A stretch of DNA of 64,000 nucleotides from Echinostoma caproni. Its lineage: Eukaryota; Platyhelminthes; Trematoda; Plagiorchiida; Echinostomatidae. Made by a program: the position numbers and the translations under genes. Where the stretch lies: NCBI GenBank assembly GCA_900618425.1, contig UZAN01039860.1, positions 44,004-108,003 on the forward strand. Reading direction: 5' to 3'. Within the stretch, counting starts at the first letter, position 1. Each line of letters opens with the position of its first letter. The notes under the pieces are model-generated. The model was not told where the DNA came from. It made no database searches and was given only the letters and a program-made list of their open reading frames with translations. Below, in pieces: positions 1 to 12,600 of the stretch.

Positions 1-1491
1 GAGTCAAAGAGAATACAGAGGATTCATATAGATCGGGTTTGCAAGGATGATGAGTAGATGCAGGAACACCACTGTTTACGACATTCAGCCATATCATTGT
101 CTCTCTGTCCACGGATTACAAAAATTGTGTGGTCTGGACCACACCAAAAAAGATGTCTAATAAGCACACTTTGAAGGAGAAAACCAAAAGTGTATACATA
201 AGCAAGGAAGGTCAAACGAACGGTACCTACATCTTTGTCTAAGACGGATGCATCAGAATGAGCACTATGGAGGACGGCGTCCAATGTGGACAGACGGTAT
301 TTGTAGACAAAATATATAGGGGATCTTGGGGGTTACATGAGGGTATCATGCGGTGCAGCAAACCATCTTCAAAGGTTTTAGCAACGCACATGAGCAAGCG
401 AATGGTCGGAAGTTTAATGATCCTCTCCGTGGGAGTAATCTGATCTGGGCTGACCTCCAACAATGGGGAGTTAGTACGGATGGTATACACGTACTAAACA
501 CTTCAACAACAAGTGTTTCAAGCTGACAGGTGCATGGTTTTAAGACAGGGTGCTAATCGATGAATAGAATGAGTATTGTTGACATTTTGACCCCTCAAGA
601 CGTAAGGAATCGTCCGGAAAAACGAGGTTAATTTTTCCTTTGGCTAGAAAAGGAAGCGGGAGGGAACTTGAAGCAGTCACTGAAACAAACTGATTGTTTA
701 CTTCTTCGAAGTTCGGACAAAAGGGGATTCGTGAGCAGCAGAGTTTCTACGATAGTTTTTATCATTCAAAAAGCTCTCAGCGTTCATTCCAAGAAATTAG
801 ACCCAAACTTAACACATGCCACCTGCATACCATATTTTCATCCGCTGAACGAAGAACCGGGCTCTGATCTCCCATTGTGCATGCCAATCAAGGCACACGT
901 ACGAAAACGGAGACAAAAGTACATTATTCTATAACGGAGTTCAGCGGGTATTCTGCTAACGCTATCAGTCTATCGCGGATATCCATCAATCATTGGAGTA
1001 TCCTATCGATGCACTTGGCACGTGATAGTGTTTAAACGGACGCCGGACCATCTTTGAACAGTCATGAATGTCCCCCTCCCCCTCACGGATTCAACACAAG
1101 GGGAGCAGTGATAGAAAGGAGTTTCTGTGAGGCAACTGCTGCATTGTCTATTAACAATGAGCAATCAACGCATGTTAGCAGGTAAACATGAACAACGATA
1201 ATTACCAAATGCAACAGCTGGCAAACTGCGAAAGCTGAAAAAAGTTTGAAATTACTGCTATGGTTTCGAGATTCTAACTACGACAAAATTTATCCACCAA
1301 ACGTTGCGGGGATTCTAGTTCAGGAAAGACATCGCCAGGTCACTAGCTTTTTACTTGCATGAAATAACTGTTATCACTTCGACAGTCAGCACAGCAGCAG
1401 AAAAATAAACACTTCTTCGGGTTCAATCGTGTGCATCTGTTAATCGAGTGAAATAGTATCCTCAGTAGACAATGATATTCTGGTTGTAAGA
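1..1491. other. Unassigned stretch, no gene recognised
   Basis: No domain or element is recognised here. Two overlapping minus-strand open frames (24-284 and 239-490) together cover about 470 bp, but their translations match nothing I know and each is within the length expected by chance. A C-rich run lies near 1071-1085. The stretch ends where the Penelope-like fragment begins. Confidence 0.6.
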
Positions 1492-1809
1492 ACTGACGTT
1501 TTTTCTACCTGTTTATGCGTCACCCCGTCTGCAAGTGAACTGGTATACAGTGTGTGAGACGAAACCGGCTTTCCAGCCACGTTTACGTTTGTCCAAATCA
1601 ATTCTACGAGTGAAGGTAATGAGTCTGAGTTGAGCAGCCGGGAATGTACGGTCTAGAGCTGACCCCAAATTATGGCGCACATCATTGTAAATGTGGTCAT
1701 CTTTGAACACAAGCTTTATACAGATAGCCTTTTTGCTGACGTTTTGGGTTGGGTTACCTTTGAGGAATGGTCTTCTGTGAATTAAGAAGATTAAAGGAAA
1801 TGTTAACAT
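1492..1809 (-). pseudogene. Penelope-like retroelement fragment (linker and start of GIY-YIG endonuclease)
   Basis: This is a remnant of a Penelope-like element (PLE), a retrotransposon whose single protein joins a reverse transcriptase to a GIY-YIG endonuclease. The translation holds the region between the two: a KKAICIKL block, then GSALDRTFPAAQLRL, then SHTVYQFTC leading into the endonuclease. It matches the usual PLE order of a (K)K-hydrophobic strand, an A..TFPAA.L motif, and SH.VY.FTC.CG..YIGR. The series breaks at GDA-stop-TGRK, where TAA (1513-1515) occupies the position of the YIG tyrosine, and homology fades just after. No reverse transcriptase domain is seen upstream toward the gap at 2062. 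It differs in sequence from the PLE fragment at 9.0 kb, so the two are different subfamilies. Family assignment comes from remembered motif order. Confidence 0.75.
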
Positions 1810-2061
1810 CTTGTCTTTATCTTCTTTCTATATTGATGAAACGAATACAGGGGACTCAATACTTCATAAGGGAAGTGTTAAAATCATAACTATGCCTGAT
1901 TTCCCGTGTATTATAATTCAACTTGTCTTTTGTAGTGTTATCAGAAAAAAATAAGCAATACGACTAGAACCGGATCCTGAGACCGTTTCTTTCTGCCTTC
2001 TATTTATTTGTAATTTACCGTCAAGGCATGACAATGGATAAAAATAGAGAAAATTCTCTTT

Positions 2062-2415
2062 NNNNNNNNNNNNNNNNNNNNNNNNNNNNNNNNNNNNNNN
2101 NNNNNNNNNNNNNNNNNNNNNNNNNNNNNNNNNNNNNNNNNNNNNNNNNNNNNNNNNNNNNNNNNNNNNNNNNNNNNNNNNNNNNNNNNNNNNNNNNNNN
2201 NNNNNNNNNNNNNNNNNNNNNNNNNNNNNNNNNNNNNNNNNNNNNNNNNNNNNNNNNNNNNNNNNNNNNNNNNNNNNNNNNNNNNNNNNNNNNNNNNNNN
2301 NNNNNNNNNNNNNNNNNNNNNNNNNNNNNNNNNNNNNNNNNNNNNNNNNNNNNNNNNNNNNNNNNNNNNNNNNNNNNNNNNNNNNNNNNNNNNNNNNNNN
2401 NNNNNNNNNNNNNNN
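2062..2415. other. Assembly gap (354 N)
   Basis: A run of N. Open frames drawn across it are artefacts. Confidence 0.99.
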
Positions 2416-3867
2416 AACTAAACCGCATAGGTTAACCACTGCGGTAGTGCATACTCCCGAAAATTCTTTAAGAAATTTAATGACCTGAATGGAACATATC
2501 GAAAAACGCAAATGCCATCGGGTACCAATGTGACTATCAGATCACATCAGCGGAACATTTGTCACGCACACACTACCGGGAAGAAATCGGGTTCGTGTTG
2601 AAGATGCAAACTTGTACTTTGGAGAAATCTGCGTTGACACAATGTCTGCATTATATAAACCATCAAACCTGTAATAATTTGTGCGAGATACATTCGAGAA
2701 ATTTCAGAATGTTTCTCACATTATACGTGCGAATTCACAGACCATGGAATCTGCTAACATCTATAACATAAAGTTTCCATTCCTTCGGGGTCTGCTGATT
2801 CTTCTGAGTTATCACTAAATTAAGAAATACAATGGAATTTTGTTGATGATGGCCCAATGAACAGCAGTCATTTTATCGCTGTTCGGATTCATCAGTATTT
2901 TGTGTTCTGTGTTTGCGCCCCTTGCAGCCATGGATATTGTAAGAAAAACTAAAAAATGTTAAATTGATGTAGCCAGGCGTTCAATGTGTTGGTCATTATC
3001 GGTGCAACTCAAGTAACCAAAACGACACGTCGTGGTTTGCATATTGAGGATTGCGGACAGAAATAAGGAGTCAACAGTAAATGTAAGTGCGTCACTGAGG
3101 GAAAATAAAAGGTTGATACCAAAAATTTATAAATAAAAGCAATATGTACGAGCACAAAACGGCCGTGTGTTCACTGTAAGAGCAACATATGCACAATAAC
3201 CTACAAATATAACTGCGTTAAAATAGATCCACGAAACGAGACGGACCTCGATCTGGTTGTTACTATTTGAGAGACATTTGGGAATCAAAATCCAAAATGA
3301 ATGATGGCACTGTAAATTTCTGGTTGAAAAACAAGTTTTCAAAAACAAATGAATGCGACTAATTCGTTCCTGGTAACACTGTTTACATAAATTGCTTGCA
3401 GGTTTCAGCCCACTAATATTGCTTGGACTATCTACATTTTTCTAAAGACAACAACAGACATTCCGAAAATGAGACTGTGCACGCGATCCCGACTCATGAT
3501 AAGTGTAAGAAAAGCTTTCTTTTGTCTGATACTGTCAGTAGTTCCGATAAAATTGCTTGCCTATTTGTTTAGCTCGAGTCTAAGACAAGATAACAATGCC
3601 TTTCCAGAAATAGTTATGACAAACACTAAAGAGACTGATCTCATAATGAAAAGTCAAAGCCATCCGGGGGTAATATCTAGGATATGATACAGAACGACAA
3701 CCGTATGAACACTGTGACAGACTGAGGTCGGTAAGGACAGATGGGGCTCACTTGAAAACAATCAGAGAGTGAATGACCATGGATTTCTAATAGAGCAGTT
3801 ACTTTAATTTATTTGGAAGTTTGCAAATACACCTTATTAATTTCTAACGATTTCATGACTGTTATTG
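2416..3867. other. Unassigned stretch
   Basis: AT-rich sequence without a recognised gene, RNA or element. The small open frames on both strands have no family resemblance. Confidence 0.55.
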
Positions 3868-3905
3868 TGTATGATGAGCCCCCCATATAGAAACCTACCA
3901 CGATA
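3868..3905 (+). ncRNA. Possible degenerate hammerhead/SINE remnant
   Basis: The plus strand reads GATGAGCCCCCCATATAG and then AAAC, followed by CACGATAC. This lines up with the hammerhead segment of the SINE copy at 27.6 kb (GATGAG, a C run, ATA, AAAC, GTCCAGTAC), but lacks the first C of the CTGATGA box and about four bases before AAAC. No tRNA-like head is visible upstream. It may be chance or a very old copy. Confidence 0.25.
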
Positions 3906-6000
3906 CTTTCATTGTATCTCGCAAAACGATTTCAAAACAAGTTATCTTCGGTTTATTGTTTGATTGAGATAAATTCATCCCAATGTAACTGTTAAACAAA
4001 AAATGATAATATTATAAGATGATTCACATGCACAGGTAAAACATGTGTACCATTTGATGCAAACTGTTGATACTTGTTGAGTAGCGCAAAAATAGTTGTG
4101 CTCTTCGAGAGGATTTTGTCTGATCATTCACGCATTACTTAGTGCAAGATAATGGAGAACATGATTGATCAGATTATTCGAAAACCATATACGTTAGACA
4201 ATGTGGTTTGTCCTTTATTCGGGTTTGCCGCATTGGTAAAGTGATTAACGTTTCGAGAGGAGTGGTAAGGAGATCCGGTGGCAGAACCTCACCACGCCTG
4301 GCCACCTTCCCAATCGTCGCGTTTTCCGAAGCAAACTTTATATGACCGCGACCAAATTCCGTAAAGCTGACAGTATATTCGTTTATACAATAAACAAAAA
4401 AGACAGTATAACATTTATAAACGTTATTATTTCAATTGGAGGACAACATATCCAAGGAAGAAGGTTAAATTACAGATACTAAACATTTTGAAATATAGAT
4501 TAAAAGACTCATTGTAGACAAAACGTTTCAATTTATGCGAGAATTTCAAATTTTTTGAAATATTTGGATGAATGTTTCGCCAGTTCCATATTGTCAATCT
4601 CATTATTCCGTCTACTCTGTGGAAGGGACGAATCAAAAAGCGGCGTCGCACGCACGACTGAGTATGGCTCTGAGAAAGGCATCATTACAGGGTAACAGTG
4701 AAGAACAAAAAGCCAACGGATTTATCGGTGCGGGAAAACGTTTTTTCACACATATTTCTCACATGCGTTATATTAATGAATAAGTTTGCAAGTGCGTATC
4801 GACCGGTAGAAATGAAAAAAATTATTGACGCGTTATTCAGGGCTAATAGACTAAGTTTTCAGGTAGGCAGTCTCCCGGGACAATAAAGAGGAACTAACTA
4901 AGCGAACTGGGACCAAATGAGATTACATCGTGTGTGCCTGTTTTTTATGGCAGTCTGTACACAATCGGTTAGATCGATTGTCTTTTGGTCAACCCGGTGC
5001 GCTTATAGGAAAGCCTTCTTTCGCCCAACAGTTTGCTTCCTTCTTCAAGTCAGTTGTATGGAGAAGGGGGAATTACTGAATTTTAGGTTTCAAAAATTAC
5101 TATTTTACCCTTTCTGTTTTTTACCAGAGCGACACAATCTAATCACGTAGGCGGGAGTCAAACGTGATCAAATCCAAATTAGAGTTTGTCAAAGACAGTA
5201 AAAATATCTAGTTCATGAAATCTCAGGTGACTACCATGCGGTTCTATGTACAGTTCAAGGCCGAAAGATTGTCGGCTTGAACAAATGCCGCCGTATACGG
5301 TCATAATGTACCAGGAAATATCCTATTAGTAACACACTGCGACAACATTGCCATGCCATGTCATATCTTTACACAAGGAATTCACTTTAAAAGAGGCTGG
5401 AAAACGATATGTTTTCGGTGTGTTGGTTCACAATCAGCATTTCCAAGCAGCCAAAGACGAATTTCAACTTCCTTCTGTCAATATCTGTTTGATCAAAAGA
5501 GATCTGGAGTGAGAGCAAATAAATTTAGGAACTTTTCCATCATTACCATCAAATCCAACATTTAATAGCATTCTGATTTTATTTAATTCAAATGTCATAG
5601 GCATTGTAGACATTGGAGTTGACATGTATATACCTATATATTTAATGCTAATGGTCCCTGTCTAACTGTACATGTCCGTTCACTAGGATTTACAAATCTG
5701 TGCCATAAATGTGCTTGTTTGTTTTACGTCAGTGATTGAGAAGATTGTCGAACTGTTAACATCTCGCGACATATGTCTTCTTTCGGCTTTGATGCGATTG
5801 TAAAATTAACTTACTAATGTCGACCAGGCTGTTACTACCAGTGGTGCTCGAACCCAGTGCAGCCCTTCATTAGGATATGTGTGGATCCGTGCCTCCATAC
5901 ACCTCTGCAAGTACATCCGGAGGCACGCTATTCTGCAGGACCAACACACATGTACCTGCTTGCTCAAAATTGGCAGGAGCCTAGAGCTGCAGTCACCCTT
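3906..6000. other. Unassigned stretch
   Basis: No gene recognised. A GC-richer block at about 4255-4345 stands out from its AT-rich surroundings and contains TTGGTAAAGTG, which resembles a polymerase III A box, but there is no matching B box, so it is not called. A C-rich, higher-GC stretch from about 5820 leads into the reverse transcriptase tail. Confidence 0.5.
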
Positions 6001-6381
6001 TGCGGCGATCAGCTGGGAGTATTTGAGAGCTTTATTTACCCCAGGAGCTTGATCGCAGCTGGTGGTCACGTTTTGCGCATGCCTGCTCATCGATTACTTT
6101 TCCGTGCTCTCTTTGCATTTACCGGGTAAGACTGGAAGACGCGTCGCGGCGGTCAGACCATAGCATGTCGTAGAGGAATGAAGAAGCTGGCTTCAGCTTT
6201 GACTTCGATTGGTGCAGCCCGCCTTCCAGGTTGGGGCCCACGGGATGAGGATTGTCGTTGGTTAGAGACCCTGAGATATATAACTCGTGATAGAAGTCAG
6301 TGGCGCGGATGCTGTACGGTCTGCCTGTCGAAAAATATCAAAAAGTGTACGGTGAAACACCAAATTTGTTATTCCATTTAG
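6001..6381 (+). pseudogene. RTE-like non-LTR reverse transcriptase, C-terminal fragment with internal deletion
   Basis: The frame ends in the characteristic C-terminal tail of flatworm RTE-like retrotransposon polyproteins: HVLRMPAHRL, RALF, a WK.RRGGQT block, RRGMKKL, ARLPGWGPRDEDC, WLETL and RSQWRGCC. One stop (TAA, 6127-6129) interrupts it, but the frame is otherwise continuous from 6001 to 6381. Just upstream, ESFIYPRSLIAAGG corresponds to the strand after the reverse transcriptase palm (usual form F.YLGS.I.AGG). In intact relatives well over 100 residues separate that motif from HVLRM; here they are adjacent at 6066/6067, so the copy carries an internal deletion. The minus-strand copy at 35.5 kb keeps part of the missing region. 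No endonuclease or palm motifs are found further upstream. Family call is from recognised motifs. Confidence 0.85.
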
Positions 6382-9007
6382 GTATTATTTTTCATTTTAA
6401 CTGTTTCACATTCCTTTCACTCTGTTCTGTATCCCAATCCACCTATCCCCTGTTATTTTTTATCATTGTTATGGCTTTGACACCATGCTTACCTACAATC
6501 CGGTGTTAAATATAATTATAAAGGCATTGACCAAATTCGTGCAGCATCCTGGTTTTCATTATAGCCAAATAATTTATCAATTTATTTAAGCTAAAATATT
6601 TTCACTACTTTGCTTAGTTACCGTGCACTGAATGAAAACAGATAAACAATTTAGAATACATGTACTCAATTTAATAAACAATCTCATGGAACAGGAATCA
6701 TTTATCAAAAAGAATGAGTTTCCGTGCTGCTTTGCTCAAAATATTTTCTAAATCTGAGCTGTAACTTTCGAACCACTACAAATTGTATTGCAACACTCAA
6801 GGTCACACAAATTCAAACGGCGGTAGGAGAGAACTAAGAACATAGAAGTGGGAGATAAAATCAGAAATATATACAATCCACCCGTAGCCATCAATATACA
6901 AGTATGACATTGGAGACTGAAATGTATTTCCAAAATGAGAGTGATGTTGCACAAGTTTGATCAATACCTGTATACACTATTTAAACAAATAACTGTAACA
7001 TAGGACTGAGCCAAAATACCCATAGTTCAAGTCACGCGTGAATTCCCATACGAGGAGGCCATTGCTTGCCATTTTCCCAGTAGCACTCACTATTCCAACT
7101 GTGTTCATTCACTAATGGGTTGTATTTAAATGAAACTGCGTTACATCGCAGCGAGTTTCTATTGCGAACTAATTAAACAGCAATGGACAGGAGCAAGTAC
7201 AAGCCCAAAGGAACACAGAAATCCACTCTGAGAGTTTGAGAAACCGGTTTGAGGTCTTGCGTGTGCCGATTGAGTTCGATCGTAGAGTGAATAATTCCTT
7301 CGTCAGCTATTTTTGCGCCCAAATCGCGAAGAAGGAAGGGCTATTTCTGTACAGGTTTACTGGTCCATAACGATCTGGATGTCGGAAACCCTGATGGGTG
7401 AATTTTAATGCGACTGTCGGAGGTTAACGGACACTACCCAGTACCGAATAAGCGCCATCTGCCGTGAGCTGACAAACCTACTTCTTGACCCCACTTGGGA
7501 ATAGTCCTTATTCAGAATTAATGTTACTTGTAGTTTGCAAGATAACTCTATGCACAAATTTTCTTTGTCTAATTCAAACTTAAACAGTGGTACCTGCGTA
7601 CAGTTTCATGATGCCAGCGTTAATCACTTTTTGGCATCGCACTTATGTTAAAATGAAACACGTTTGCTGTTTCTGCATAAATAAGGTTTAGTGAGATCAG
7701 GGTGAATGAAGATTTCTTTCCGTTGGCGTGATTTGACATGCAGCAAACCATTTGGGGTTCGTTATGCAACCATTTTCCACGCTTGATAGTATTGTACTTA
7801 CTCCTATCTAAATTTGTTTGGAATTCGATTCCGTGTATTTTACGCTAAACATGCAGCTGAAAAGAATGTTTTAGTTACGAGTTAATAGCCACGTGGAGCA
7901 TCCCGATAGGTAATTCATCGAAAAAATTCAGTGCAGCTTTATAAATGTTTCTAAAATAGGAGTATTACCAGCGTTATCGCATGAATTAACTAATTATTCC
8001 GCCAAACTAGAGAACATGAATCATATTTATCTGGCTAAAAAGCGATGGAATAACCCAAAGAATTGAAGCCACGCGTTTTTGACGAGTAGTATTCATGCTT
8101 TATAGCAATAGACAGTCACCTTTGGATTACTTCTGAACAAACCATAACTCCAGTAGATAATGGTTAGATGAAAAAGCTTAAATACCCTAAACTAGTTTTC
8201 CCAGATGGATTGCCAGAACTTATACATAACTAAAGCTATATCGTTGAATTGACTATTTGGTGGTCAGATGAAGTCCCGAGTTTCATCCTCACATAGATCG
8301 ATTGATTAGCACTGCTAATAATGTTAACCAAAGCCCAACCAGACGTAAAGTGTTTCCGAGGGTTTTATATCACGTTTTCTTTTTTCCGTATAAATCTAAA
8401 TTTGCCCTCCACTTTAACCACCTCAAGTGTCTAGGTTGTGCCGCAAAAGTGTATATGTAGGTCGTAGGTCTGCAAGCAGACACACTTGGATAACTGCCTG
8501 TGTACGTGATTAGGTTGTATATAACCGTAGCTTGTTCAGTTCTTTCTGGCTCAGTAAAACATGGAGATAAATCAGGAAGAGTCTCATTGCTACTGCTACC
8601 GCTACTACTATAAGCTCCCTATTTGTGATATACTACGCATTTGCATCTTATGCCGGGCAAACCCTGCTTATTGGCTTGTATACCTCGTCAAATCACCGCA
8701 CGATATTTTACCCTATTTTTGAATGGTTATCAGCCTCACACAAAAGTGGATAGTGTTGTGTCCATCACTATCCAGTTTGAAAGTACCATTTCAATCCTAC
8801 TTGCCAACAGCACCCTCTTGCATTTCCTTTCAATAATTACACACTGAGCAATGTTTCATTTATATCGTATCTATATATAATGCTTAATGAATGAATTATT
8901 CTAATCGGTCTGATCCTTATTTCTCACCCACTTTCAAAAGTAATTGCTACTGTTGCAATCGTTGTTAAACCCCTTGCAAAATGAATCAATGCAGTAGAGA
9001 TATTGTA
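6382..9007. other. Unassigned stretch
   Basis: No recognised coding sequence or element. I looked for a Penelope reverse transcriptase domain upstream of the fragment at 9.0 kb and found none. Confidence 0.55.
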
Positions 9008-9655
9008 AAGAAGACCGGGATCAAAAAGAAGTCGATATACATTGCCTTGTCGTTGCAAGGGGATACATCAGCAAAGGTGATACAAAGGAGACTATCCGAT
9101 GCTCTTATTGAGACCTTCTACGCTGCACAACTCCATGTTTCGTTCACGTCCTAACCAATTGTATTTTTCCGAGTAAAGGATAAAATGCTGGATTATGTCG
9201 TCTCCTTTTGTATGTACTCATCTGCCTGTTCCTGTTAGACAATGTAAATAAGCCGCACGATCAGGCGCTTGTCTATACGAATCCGTGAACACCACCCCAC
9301 ATGCCTAAATACAGGAAAGATTGGGTCAATCAATAGTGCAGTGGTTTCACACCTAGTTGAAGCAAATCATATTATAAATGCAACTGAGGAATTCCGCCCC
9401 CTATATCGCGTTTGTGGTCCCCTATCAAGGCATGTTCCCTGTCGGATGCTGGCCACAGTAGAAGCGGTAGGGATTCGCACAAACCCCCTCTGTGTGCCCA
9501 AAAACAATTTGTGCAGGCGCTTAAGCTCCCCTGACCCACCGACCAAACACCCCATATCCCGAGTAATGCCAACAATCGGAGGACCAAACAATTATGTGAT
9601 CAATGAGAATCCCATGACCCGTCCAAAGCCGAAGTCAACCCCAAACAACCTATGA
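9008..9655 (+). pseudogene. Penelope-like retroelement C-terminus with GIY-YIG endonuclease, decayed
   Basis: One continuous reading frame, with three internal stops, covers the C-terminal third of a Penelope-like protein. In order it shows KKTGIKKKSIYIAL, LQGDTSAK, ETFYAAQLHV, then KDKMLDY, SFCMYSSACSC, the decayed GIY-YIG opening (stops at 9236-9238 and 9245-9247, followed by ISRT), the R-x-REH helix (IRIREHHP), NSAVVSHLVEANH, and a C-terminal EAVGIRTNPLCVPKN motif typical of this group. The stops fall after FTS (the TAA before PIVFF) and within the cysteine/YIG segment. The endonuclease normally nicks target DNA for integration; this copy cannot be intact. It ends with a proline-rich tail and stop at 9653-9655. 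No long terminal structure is evident on either side. It is not the same subfamily as the copy at 1.5 kb. Confidence 0.85.
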
Positions 9656-12600
9656 TGTTAGTTTTCCCTTTTCCGAAACATTTGTTTGGTTTGTATAGTT
9701 AAATACTGGTACATATATGGACATTGTGATATTTGTTTCGATGTATTGGTATGATTATGATTTACTGGAAACGAACTTATTCACCACTCTTTGTTCTATT
9801 TTGAAACGAATCAGGTGAAGTAAAAACATTCATTTTTGATCGAATGAAATAAAATATACAATGAAATATATCAAATGATCAGGGTGATACGTTTGCTGTT
9901 CTATTCATTCTTTTCTCGTAAAATATTCTCTTGTTCTTCCATAAGGGTGCACGCCCGATTGTCATTTCCCAGCACAACGTTCGTCTTCTCAAGATACAAA
10001 AGAATCTTGCGGTTGTTTCTGGTAATGGAATTGTATCTATTTGATTGTCTTTTCCCAGTTCTAGATCATCGACTACGACCCTTTCTCATCGATGCGATCC
10101 GTGACGTGGTTCACCATGTTTATCATTTATCATCACATGACATGGTCTGCAATATACACGGGCATACATTTCTTGTTTGAATACTTCACATTAATCGGGA
10201 CAACCATGGTTTGATACAGAGCAGAACGAAACGTCACGTCTCATGACAGACACCGTTGCATCCATTGCCAGCGTTCTTCAGATAATGAGGCACTAAAGAT
10301 AAACAATGCCTTGGACAGCTCACACTCACGTTGCACAAAAATTAACTGACTTGTTTCCAGCCTAATAAAGATAATTCGTTACATCAGCTTGTCATGAGGT
10401 TGTCAACCGGTGGCAACATGGTCTGTCAGGTTTCAACTATCCATGGGTTCCTAATCCGACTAAATGTCACAAGGTTCAATCCGATGGGTCTCCATGTCTC
10501 GCTCTCGAACTGGTCAAAGATAAGAGAACTACCTCAGACGGTCATCATATTTCAACCCCGGTGTTTTTCTCGTCAACTTCATACTTGTACGTCAAAGGGG
10601 TCGATTAGTAATGAATTTCGACACTAGGGGGAAAATGATTGTATGTAAGTGCACGTTTTGTTTGTCCGATAATTAGAAAAGTCAGACTAGATAAAATTGT
10701 TGTGAAAAGCGTTTTCCCGAAAGCTGCGTGAAACTTTGGGATGAATATGAAACAAAAAAGCGGACTAGTTCCAAGAAGTCACGAAAACCGTTTCCTGTGT
10801 TTTTTGTGATAATTTCCGTTTTACACTCAACGATCTTAATGTTTTATTGACTGGAATGTTATTAAGGAATGAAAACATTTAGTAGTTGTGTGATATTTCG
10901 CATAAATCATGAAAACTTTATTCACGATATTCCTTCACAATGGGTACAACAGATGCCTCTCCATTCAATTAGGCACCGACGCGCTGCTGTAGTCTGTTGA
11001 GTGTTTCAGCACGAGAATCAGCAAGTAAAATGGGAAAGGAATATCAAGTTGAGCCACTTTAAGAATGTATGAAAAAGATCATCTTTGTCATACCCTGAAA
11101 AATCATACAAGCTGCTGTTCTGGAACAGCCTGAAATGTTACATCCATTTCCGTGTTTATCCTAGTCATAGTTGGATACTTGTGGCAGCTTTGACATTTCA
11201 ATGATAAGTATGACATGCTTCCTAAATACCATGACAACTTTAATGAATAAGTAAAGAACGCCCATGCAGGAAGGACAAACTACAACCGTCCCACCGAATT
11301 CGATTAGTTGAAATTACCCCGTGACTTACTCATGCAATGAACTGTCTAAAAGAGGATGTGTTAGCGAAAAGAAGAATGGGTGTGCTATAACTATCGAGTT
11401 CTCAACAACACAAACCAATTCCGAACCAGTTCTGTGCCTTGTGTTGTTTTCTTCCTCAGCAATTTACCAGAAGAAGATTTTTCATGGTTGTTCCAAAACA
11501 AAGGGAACTCCCAAAGAACTAAACCTCATTGCCAGATTTTTCATTGCTACCAAAGGATAGAATTTTTTATTTCTTTTCATTACGTGCAACTTGTTCCACC
11601 AGTATAAACCATCATCATAAATTGATATATACTCAAGTGACGGTAGCCAATGAAGAATAAGACACGGATGAACGTAGTATCTTGCGCCGTTGAGGTAAAA
11701 TCAACTGTTGAAGTTGGCGGAGATGGTAGCTTATTGGTCAAGCGTGCAACCCAAAAACCTGGGCTATTGCACTCGGTCTGACACAAGCTTGGTGCACATA
11801 CCCTGTTAACATTTCTGAAAAGGAATAATTGCTTCCGCTTCTGAACAGGACCTTCATAGAAGCTGAAACCACTTTCCCCTGAAAACACTTTAAACACATT
11901 GCTCAACCGCTCACATTGGCACTGCACGTGAACTCGGCATAAGATGAGTATGAGTTATAACAAGCAACCTTGGCATTAATTTCTTCATTTCAGCTAACAT
12001 TGTAAGTCACTCATACATCATACATATTGAATTGCACCACACTTCTCTGGTGGACAAGACAAGACCTGCCAACCCGAGCGGAAAAAAGTCACCGAATACA
12101 GATCGTCGGCACATTAAATGGCGCAAACTATTCTCATCCGTCTGCGGTTTTGAAAGGTCTCTACCTATGCCTCAAGTTCATTGATAAAAAGTCAGTCAAT
12201 CTGTAACTGATCCAAGACAAGAGGAAATGCGGGTGCAGTGAAATGAAACCCGGTTGACAGCCAGGTCGGTTGTGTTGAAATACAGAGCAGAATAATTTGT
12301 GCTACCCCACTTGTCCTGACACGTTCCGGGCCAGAAAAAAGCTGATGTTCGGCCAATCGTTGGTCGTTGTTGTTCGTCTGACCGGTGAATACAGTCGAAA
12401 TCCGTGAGAGACATCAATTATTTTCATGCATCAAATCATATTACTCACTGCGGATGGTTTTAATTGGCGCCTGAATGGAGTTTAAATAACGTTTTTTTAT
12501 TTTACTGACAGTCTTTGTTACATGTTGCAGGCTATCGTAACATGGACTGATTATGTTAAAGTCGCTTTGTGATACATAGCAGTGAAATGGGTTTAAGGTA

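Noticed and set aside
2021..2435. Long open frames across the N run
   Set aside because: They consist almost entirely of N and carry no information.
4225..4320. tRNA-like sequence with TTGGTAAAGTG
   Set aside because: No B box and no cloverleaf could be drawn.
9656..9695. TATGATG...CCGAAAC just after the Penelope fragment as its hammerhead
   Set aside because: The first box is incomplete and the sequence between the boxes cannot form stem II.
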